From JACZSB01 sp965372015 (lineage in GTDB: Bacteria > Fidelibacterota > Marinisomatia > SCGC-AAA003-L08 > TS1B11), in assembly GCA_965372015.1 (NCBI GenBank), contig CBDVAP010000088.1, positions 1-12,189 on the forward strand: a DNA stretch of 12,189 nt, written 5' to 3'. Shown in pieces: positions 7,086-12,189 of this stretch. The notes below the pieces were generated by a model. The model worked only from the letters and a program-made list of their open reading frames with translations. It made no database searches and was not told where the DNA came from. Within the stretch, counting starts at the first letter, position 1; every line of letters begins with the position of its first letter. The position numbers and the translations under genes were made by a program.

Positions 7086-7104
7086 AGATTCGGCCTTAAA
7101 GCAA
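7075..7104 (-). promoter_or_regulatory. Candidate promoter of merR
   Basis: The minus strand has TTGCTT (7104-7099), an 18-base spacer and TACACT (7080-7075). The spacer is slightly long, as is common for promoters controlled by MerR-type proteins. The predicted start is about 30 bases before the TTG codon, inside the palindrome cluster. The match to consensus is modest. Confidence 0.3.
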
Positions 7105-7156
7105 GCAGTTTTTTCGTGTTGCATCCATTGCAGTGATGCCCGTTTTACGGCTACTT

Positions 7157-7190
7157 AGCTGCCCCGGCAACCCGGAAGTTTGCCGCAGCT
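7157..7190 (-). other. GC-rich two-part stem-loop downstream of ald
   Basis: AGCTG (7190-7186) pairs with CAGCT (7161-7157), and CGGCAA (7185-7180) pairs with TTGCCG (7170-7165). The apical loop has 9 bases and there is a 3-base bulge on one side. It starts 33 bases after the ald stop codon. No T-run follows on either strand, so it is not a canonical intrinsic terminator. It could protect the mRNA 3' end or be part of a Rho-dependent end. I do not recognise a known RNA family. Confidence 0.45.
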
Positions 7191-7222
7191 CCCCAAAGGG
7201 CGCTGGCGCTGGATCGATAGAA

Positions 7223-8338
7223 TTACTTCAGGAGGGTTAGTGGATCGGTATATTCCAGACCGAAAGCCTCCGCCACTCCGGAGTGGGTTATCTGCTGTTT
7301 GTAGACGTTAAGTCCCCGCAGGAGGGAATCATCATCAAGCAAGGCCTGTTCCACGCCCTGAGCGGCGATTTGGGCTATGTACGGCAATGTGGAGTTGGTT
7401 AATGCCCGGGTGGAAGTGTTGGGCACTGCCCCGGGCATATTGGCCACACAGTAATGAACTACTCCGTCAACGATGAAGGTGGGGTCCTCATGGGTAGTAG
7501 GATGACAGGTTTCCACGCAGCCGCCCTGGTCCACGGCCACATCCACGATTACCGATCCCTCCCGCATCAGTTTAAGCATCTCCCGGGTCACCAGTTTCGG
7601 CGCTTTGGCTCCCACCACCAGCACTGCTCCGATCAACAGATCAGTGCGCGATAGCAATTCCCGCACGGATACCGGGTCGGAGTAGAGTGTAGTGACATTT
7701 TTCGGCATGATGTCGTCCAAGTATCGCAGGCGGTCGATATCCACGTCGAGTATGTATACGTTGGCCCCCATACCGGCGGCGATCTTGGCGGAATTGGTGC
7801 CCACCACCCCTCCACCGATGATGGTGACAGTGGCCGGTTCCACGCCCGGCACTCCTCCCAGCAGGATGCCTCTGCCACCCGTGCTGGTTTCCAGCATCTT
7901 GGCCCCTTCTTGAATCGCCATGCGTCCGGCAACCTCCGACATAGGGGTCAGCAGAGGTAGCTCGCCGTTATCGAGTTGCACAGTCTCGTAAGCTATGGCG
8001 GTGGCGCCGGTGTCCCGGAAGTCCTCGGTGAGTTTCCTCTCAGCGGCGAAATGAAAATAGGTGAAGACCACCTGCCCGGTGCGGATCATCTGTATTTCCG
8101 CCGGTTGGGGCTCCTTGACTTTTACGATCATCTCGGCGGTTGAAAAGATTTCAGTGGGTGAATCAACCAGGCTCGCCCCGGCCTCCCGGTAGTCCGCGTC
8201 CTTGAACCCGCATCCCAGGCCGCCGTCCTGTTCCACCAATACCCGGTGCCCATGAGCGGTAAGGTTCGCCACGCCGAACGGGGTCAAGGCGATCCGGCTC
8301 TCCTGCGGTTTGATCTCTTTGGGCGCTCCGATAATCAT
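7223..8338 (-). CDS. ald: Alanine dehydrogenase
   Basis: This protein catalyses reversible NAD-dependent deamination of L-alanine to pyruvate and ammonium. Its 371 residues match the usual length, and key residues align by number with the Mycobacterium tuberculosis enzyme: R15, K75 in KVKEP for substrate binding, H96 in TYFHFA, and D270 in VDVAVDQGG as catalytic residue. The Rossmann motif GGGVVG is at 175-180, with D198 for the NAD ribose. The N-terminal MIIGAPKEIKPQESRIALTP is the family signature. The ATG has GGGGAG about 6 bases upstream. It lies 54 bp after pnp on the same strand, with no terminator visible between them. A TATAAA sequence in this gap could be a -10 box, but no good -35 accompanies it. 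It may therefore be transcribed with pnp or alone. The enzyme is cytosolic, usually hexameric, and links carbon and nitrogen metabolism. Confidence 0.98.
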   Translation of the reverse strand: MIIGAPKEIKPQESRIALTPFGVANLTAHGHRVLVEQDGGLGCGFKDADYREAGASLVDSPTEIFSTAEMIVKVKEPQPAEIQMIRTGQVVFTYFHFAAERKLTEDFRDTGATAIAYETVQLDNGELPLLTPMSEVAGRMAIQEGAKMLETSTGGRGILLGGVPGVEPATVTIIGGGVVGTNSAKIAAGMGANVYILDVDIDRLRYLDDIMPKNVTTLYSDPVSVRELLSRTDLLIGAVLVVGAKAPKLVTREMLKLMREGSVIVDVAVDQGGCVETCHPTTHEDPTFIVDGVVHYCVANMPGAVPNTSTRALTNSTLPYIAQIAAQGVEQALLDDDSLLRGLNVYKQQITHSGVAEAFGLEYTDPLTLLK

Positions 8339-8392
8339 AGATGCTCCCCAGATTTTTGCATTTATAGTTTTAGTTTGAGCGTTGCAGCGGTT

Positions 8393-10576
8393 TTACCTCC
8401 GGCCGCCGGGCCTGCCTCCGCCCCGGCCTCCTCCACGGCCTCCACCACTGAACCGTCGCTGGCCACCGCTGGGCCGATCGCTGCTGGGCTCAACATAGCC
8501 CTCGGGTTTTGGTAGCAGCGCTTTGCGACTGAAATCGAGCCGGCCCAGATCGTCGATCTTGATCAACTTGACCTCCAATTTATCGCCCATCTTGACGACA
8601 TCGTCAACCCGGTTGACACGCTCATAGGCCAGCTGGGAGATGTGAATCAAGCCTTCTTTGCCGGGGGCGATAGCCACAAAGGCGCCGAAATCCATGATCC
8701 GCACAATAGTACCCTCGTAGACACCGCCAACTTCCGGGTCCGAGGTAATTAGGCGCACCATGCTCACAGCGGACTCCATATCGTCCTTGCCGCTACCGCT
8801 GATCACAACTACACCGTCGTCATCCACGTCGATGCTGCAGCCGGTTTCCTTGGCGATCCCCTTTATGTTCCGTCCGCCGGGACCGATCAGGCCGCCAATT
8901 TTCTCCGGGTCGATCATCAGGTGGGTTATCTTCGGGGCGTAGGGGCTGAGGGACTCCCGGGGACTTGGTAGAACTTTGAGCATCTCGCCAAGAATGTGCA
9001 GCCGGCCCACCCGGGCCTGCTCCAGGGCGCTCTGCATGATCTCCACCGAGATCCCCTCGGTTTTTAAGTCCATCTGGATAGAATTGATGCCCTCCTTCGT
9101 ACCGGCTACCTTGAAATCCATGTCGCCCAGATGATCCTCGGTGCCCAGGATATCGGACAGGATCACGTGGCGGTCGCCTTCCTTTACCAGGCCCATAGCA
9201 ATTCCTGCCACCGGAGATTTGATCGGTACCCCGGCGTCCATCAGGGCCATGCTCGAGGCGCAAACAGTTGCCATGGAAGAGCTGCCATTGGACTCCAGAA
9301 TCTCCGAGACAATCCGAATTGTGTAGGGGAAATCCTCAAATAGGGGCAGCTCCTTGTTGATGGCACGCTCGGCCAGGTTGCCGTGGCCGATCTCACGACG
9401 ACTGGTACCACGCATGGGCTTCACCTCCCCAACACAGAAGGGCGGGAAGTTGTAATGCAACATGGCGTTTTTATACCAGACACCGTGCAGGTCATCGATC
9501 AGCTGTTCGTCCCGCTTGGTGCCCAGGGTGACCACCGCCAGCGCCTGGGTTTCGCCGCGAGTGAAAACACTGGAGCCGTGGGTCCTGGGCAGCACCTGCG
9601 TCTCCACAGTGATCGGACGAATTTCGTCTGCCTTGCGCCCGTCGGCTCGTACTCCATCCAGGGTCTTTTGCCGTAGGTCGTCACCAAGCAGCTGTCTGAT
9701 ACGGTTGCCGATGGCCTTGTCCTCGTCGGGGAATTCTTCGGACAGTTTCTCCCGGGCTTCCTTGATGAAGGCGCCGATATCGCCATAGCGCGCATCCTTG
9801 TCCTTGGGGCTGTTCAGGTCCTTCATTTTCGGCTTGGTCAGTTTGTCCACCTTAGCGAGCAATGTTTTATTGACTTCCGGAGGTTCAAATGCCCGCGCGG
9901 GTTTCCCCACCTCCTTGACCAGCTCATCCTGCAGGGCGACCAGATCCCGGATAACTTCCTGGGCATACTGCAAGGCGGTGATCAATTCCTCCTCGGAAAT
10001 ACCATACGATTCCCCTTCGACCATAACGAGCGAGTCACGGTTTCCCACCACGGCGATATTCATAATGCTCTCGTCCTGTTCCGCGCTGCTGGGATTGACG
10101 ACCAACCGGTCGTTCACCTTACCGATCCTGACCCCGGCTATAGGCCCATTCCAGGGGATGTCGGAGATACTCAGGGCAGCCGAAGCCCCGATGACCCCCA
10201 ACATGTCGGGTGAGTTATCGGGGTCGGCGGAGAGCACATTGATGATGATCTGGGTCTCGCTCATGAAGCCCTCTTCGAACAAGGGCCGTATCGGCCGGTC
10301 GATGATCCGACAGCCCAGCACCTCCTTCTCTGTTGGCCGACCTTCCCGTTTAAAGAATCCACCCGGTATGCGTCCGGCGGAATAGGTTTTTTCACGATAC
10401 TCGATCGACAGCGGGAAAAATCCCCGATCAGGGCCGGCGTCCCGAGCGGCTACAGCCGTAGCCAGCAACACCGTGTCGCCATATTTGACCAATATGGAGC
10501 CATCGGCCTGCTTGGCCAGCCGGCCGGTTTCCAGTGATAACGCGCGACCTGCTATTTCTATTTCCTTGATTATCAT
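8393..10576 (-). CDS. pnp: Polyribonucleotide nucleotidyltransferase (PNPase)
   Basis: This 727-residue phosphorolytic 3'-5' exoribonuclease degrades mRNA with release of nucleoside diphosphates, as a trimer. In order it has a first RNase PH domain (with FFKREGRP at 74-81 and RPIRPLF at 94-100), a helical linker, and a second catalytic RNase PH domain. The latter contains SDILGTEDHLGDMDFK (474-489), where D481, D487 and K489 correspond to E. coli D486, D492 and K494. A KH domain with GPGG at 565-568 and an S1 domain (about 617-686) follow. The protein ends in an unusual tail (about 705-727) rich in Gly and Arg with RGGG repeats, likely disordered and RNA-binding. The ATG start has a weak GAGA upstream. 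It follows rpsO by 48 bp without a clear hairpin, matching the widely conserved rpsO-pnp order. Confidence 0.99.
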   Translation of the reverse strand: MIIKEIEIAGRALSLETGRLAKQADGSILVKYGDTVLLATAVAARDAGPDRGFFPLSIEYREKTYSAGRIPGGFFKREGRPTEKEVLGCRIIDRPIRPLFEEGFMSETQIIINVLSADPDNSPDMLGVIGASAALSISDIPWNGPIAGVRIGKVNDRLVVNPSSAEQDESIMNIAVVGNRDSLVMVEGESYGISEEELITALQYAQEVIRDLVALQDELVKEVGKPARAFEPPEVNKTLLAKVDKLTKPKMKDLNSPKDKDARYGDIGAFIKEAREKLSEEFPDEDKAIGNRIRQLLGDDLRQKTLDGVRADGRKADEIRPITVETQVLPRTHGSSVFTRGETQALAVVTLGTKRDEQLIDDLHGVWYKNAMLHYNFPPFCVGEVKPMRGTSRREIGHGNLAERAINKELPLFEDFPYTIRIVSEILESNGSSSMATVCASSMALMDAGVPIKSPVAGIAMGLVKEGDRHVILSDILGTEDHLGDMDFKVAGTKEGINSIQMDLKTEGISVEIMQSALEQARVGRLHILGEMLKVLPSPRESLSPYAPKITHLMIDPEKIGGLIGPGGRNIKGIAKETGCSIDVDDDGVVVISGSGKDDMESAVSMVRLITSDPEVGGVYEGTIVRIMDFGAFVAIAPGKEGLIHISQLAYERVNRVDDVVKMGDKLEVKLIKIDDLGRLDFSRKALLPKPEGYVEPSSDRPSGGQRRFSGGGRGGGRGGGRPGGRR

Positions 10577-10624
10577 CTTATTATCTCAACTTTCTTGTTA
10601 TTGCTTTTTGGTTCCAACTCTGAT

Positions 10625-10894
10625 CTACCTACGCAGGCCCAACTCTGCTATCAGACTAACATACCTGTCCGGCTTGATCCGCTTCAAATACGTCAACAGT
10701 TTGCGCCGCTTCCCGACCATTTGAATCAGGCCGCGGCGATTGTGGTGATCTTTCTTGTGGATCTTGAAGTGCTCGGTCAGCTGGCTGATTCGCTCAGTGA
10801 GCAAGGCCACCTGCACTTCCGGAGAGCCGGTATCATTATCCTGGCGTCCATACCTCTTGAGTAATTCCTGCTTCTTTTTTTCAGTCAAGGGCAT
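10625..10894 (-). CDS. rpsO: 30S ribosomal protein S15
   Basis: S15 is 89 residues, the normal length, and binds 16S rRNA at the central-domain three-way junction early in 30S assembly. The signature DTGSPEVQVALLTERISQLTEH is followed by FKIHKKDHHNRRGLIQMVGKRR, which contains the conserved HxxDHHxRRGL rRNA-binding loop, and by LLTYLK. The ATG is preceded by a strong GGAGGT (10910-10905) at 10 bases. This Shine-Dalgarno lies in the last codons of ribF, whose stop is only 7 bases before the rpsO ATG, so translation of the two is probably linked. In E. coli S15 represses its own mRNA through a leader pseudoknot. The leader here is coding sequence of ribF, so any such control would look different. 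Confidence 0.99.
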   Translation of the reverse strand: MPLTEKKKQELLKRYGRQDNDTGSPEVQVALLTERISQLTEHFKIHKKDHHNRRGLIQMVGKRRKLLTYLKRIKPDRYVSLIAELGLRR

Positions 10895-10901
10895 TGATTA
10901 T

Positions 10902-11849
10902 TCAACCTCCATGATTATCCGTTATCCAGCTTAGACTCGCTTTCTCGTCTTGCTGCAACTGTTCTGTTAAATCCAGGGCGTTCTGAAAGCGCTGTTCATC
11001 CCGTAGCCGGTGATGAAATCTTAACGTGATCCGGCGGTTATATAGGTCCGGCCGGGGCGGATTAAAAAAATGGGCCTCAATTGTATGCTTCTGCTCGTCG
11101 AATGTAGGCCGTAGGCCAATATTTCCCATGCCAAACACTGTCGCCTGGTCAATTTCAGATGAGACGACATAGACCCCATCGCGTGGCAGCAACTGCAGCG
11201 GCTCGTCAGGCTCCAGGTTGGCAGTGGGGTATTTGAGCTCCGCGCCCCGCCCGACTCCCCGCACAATGCGACCGGTAATCTCGTAGGTCCAGCCCAGTAG
11301 CTGCTCCGCCTTGTCGCATTGGCCATCCAGCAATAGCCGACGGATAGCGGAACTGCTCACCATCCGGCCATCGACCGTCACCCCTTCGATCACCGCCACC
11401 GAGTAACCGTATTGCTCGGCCCGGCTATGTAGAAATTCGGCGTCACCTTGCCGGCGATTGCCGAAGTGATGATCATACCCGATGATGATTCGGCGGGGGT
11501 TGAAATGGGCTGTTATCACCCGAGCAAGGAAATCCTCCGCCGTCACCTGGCTGAACTCAAGGTCGAAATTCAGCACCAGGGCCATATCAACACCACAATG
11601 GGCCAGCCTATCCAATTTCCGGTCCAGGGTTATGATCAGCCGGCTGGATGGTTCACTGTAGGTCGCCAGTATACTACCCGGGTGCGGATCGAAGGTAATC
11701 ACTACCGATGGAATGCTTTGGCTGCGGGCATACTCCACCAACCGGTCGATTACGACCTGGTGTCCCCGGTGCAGACCATCGAAATTGCCGATTGTCAAGG
11801 CCGTAGCTTTAATTTCCGGCAGTTCATTCAGGTGGCGGTAGGTATCCAC
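10902..11849 (-). CDS. ribF: Bifunctional riboflavin kinase/FAD synthetase
   Basis: RibF phosphorylates riboflavin to FMN and adenylylates FMN to FAD. I place the start at GTG 11849, giving 315 residues, the family's usual length, with AGG 7 bases upstream. The reading frame stays open to 11993, but those extra 48 residues are truB sequence in another frame and look nothing like RibF. The N-terminal FAD synthetase domain shows TIGNFDGLHRGHQ (19-31), IGYDHHFGNRRQGD (123-136) and SSSAIRR (165-171), the nucleotidyltransferase HxGH-like and SSTxIR-like motifs. The C-terminal kinase domain shows GRIVRGVGRGAELKYPTANL (193-212), LLPRDGVYVV and GMGNIGLRPTFD...IEAHFF. It overlaps truB by 22 bp and runs into rpsO with a 7-bp gap. 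Its product FMN is the likely cofactor of the flavin-reductase-like protein encoded further left. Confidence 0.96.
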   Translation of the reverse strand: MDTYRHLNELPEIKATALTIGNFDGLHRGHQVVIDRLVEYARSQSIPSVVITFDPHPGSILATYSEPSSRLIITLDRKLDRLAHCGVDMALVLNFDLEFSQVTAEDFLARVITAHFNPRRIIIGYDHHFGNRRQGDAEFLHSRAEQYGYSVAVIEGVTVDGRMVSSSAIRRLLLDGQCDKAEQLLGWTYEITGRIVRGVGRGAELKYPTANLEPDEPLQLLPRDGVYVVSSEIDQATVFGMGNIGLRPTFDEQKHTIEAHFFNPPRPDLYNRRITLRFHHRLRDEQRFQNALDLTEQLQQDEKASLSWITDNHGG

Positions 11850-12189
11850 TCCAAAGCCTGTTTCATGGTCAGGGCCTCGGTCTGATCGTAAGGTCCTACC
11901 CGGTTGCGAGTCAATTGGATTAGATGGCCCACGGTCCCCAGTGCCGCAGCCAGATCGGCGGCCAGCACCCGGATATAGGTGCCTTTGCCACATACCACCC
12001 GCAGCTGCAGTTCGTCAGGGGGGGACCATTCGGTCAGCTCCAGGGCGTACACGGCCACCGGCCGCGGTTTTCGCTCAACTGTTTGGCCGGCCCGGGCCAG
12101 CTGGTACAATCGCCGTCCCCCAATTTTGAGGGCCGAGTACATGGGCGGTATCTGGCTGATCCGGCCGGTGAAGGCCGGCAACTGCTTCT
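11828..12189 (-). CDS. truB: tRNA pseudouridine(55) synthase TruB, C-terminal part (partial)
   Basis: About 119 C-terminal residues are present; the gene enters from the right edge. TruB converts U55 of the T-loop of tRNAs to pseudouridine. Visible signatures are FTGRISQIPPMYSALKIGG, where the YSALK lysine region shapes the active site, followed by LYQLARAGQ and RPVAVYALELTEW. The C-terminal block CGKGTYIRVLAADLAAALG...LIQLTRNRVGPY is the classic KGTYIRxLAxDLG pattern. The catalytic aspartate motif (GxLDPxAxG) lies outside the window. The stop (11830-11828) falls 22 bp inside ribF, indicating tight coupling. truB-ribF-rpsO-pnp is a widely conserved order in bacteria, often following infB and rbfA, which may lie further right. 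Confidence 0.97.
   Translation of the reverse strand, partial: KQLPAFTGRISQIPPMYSALKIGGRRLYQLARAGQTVERKPRPVAVYALELTEWSPPDELQLRVVCGKGTYIRVLAADLAAALGTVGHLIQLTRNRVGPYDQTEALTMKQALEWIPTAT

Noticed and set aside
9798..10385. A 195-residue + strand reading frame
   Set aside because: It lies opposite the first half of pnp, is Ser-rich and has no family pattern. It is a shadow of a highly conserved gene.
10577..10624. Terminator or RNase III-type hairpin between rpsO and pnp, as in E. coli
   Set aside because: The 48-bp gap is A/T-rich with no stem longer than a few bases.
11850..11993. Upstream extension of ribF to an ATG
   Set aside because: The 48 extra residues come from truB sequence read in another frame and do not resemble any RibF N-terminus.

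Overview
The window is an ordinary, densely packed bacterial chromosome segment with moderate-to-high GC. Almost every gene lies on the minus strand, so reading runs from right to left. The core genes (truB, ribF, rpsO, pnp, ald, purL) are complete and look functional. The only + strand gene is an outer-membrane-type lipoprotein. That lipoprotein resembles, in pattern only, small lipoproteins of the Bacteroidota/FCB group, and the MerR regulator is of the kind common there. My best guess is a Gram-negative bacterium of the FCB superphylum, possibly a Marinimicrobia-like lineage from a metagenome. This is inference and is not proven by the sequence.

Layout from right to left on the minus strand. 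(1) 12189-8393 is a translation/RNA operon: the 3' part of truB, ribF (overlapping truB by 22 bp from a GTG start), rpsO (its Shine-Dalgarno sequence lies in the last codons of ribF), and pnp with an Arg/Gly-rich tail. Alanine dehydrogenase (ald) follows 54 bp later. (2) 7222-6489 is a regulatory and tRNA block: a GC-rich hairpin after ald, a palindrome-rich promoter region, a MerR-family regulator with a TTG start, tRNA-Pro(GGG) with its own promoter, and a strong intrinsic terminator. (3) 6433-2400 holds a flavin-reductase-like FMN protein, then purL, then a GCS2/YbdK-type carboxylate-amine ligase joined to purL by a 4-bp GTGA overlap. (4) 1842-2414 (+) is a lipoprotein of unknown function whose 3' end overlaps the ligase gene tail to tail. 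(5) 1660-328 is a YqaA/DedA-type membrane protein followed by a C-factor-like short-chain dehydrogenase. (6) 301-1 is tRNA-Pro(CGG) with its promoter, a short GGCAGT tandem repeat in the 3' trailer, a probable terminator, and the first 24 codons of a HicB-type antitoxin cut by the window edge.

The genes cover tRNA and ribosome function, RNA decay, flavin cofactor synthesis, purine synthesis and amino-acid metabolism. I found no CRISPR array, insertion sequence, phage module or clearly new multi-gene system. The more unusual points are the purL-ligase coupling, the paired tRNA-Pro genes with near-identical promoter geometry but different 3' CCA status, the MerR promoter palindrome, the PNPase RGG-like tail, the unknown lipoprotein and the truncated HicB gene.
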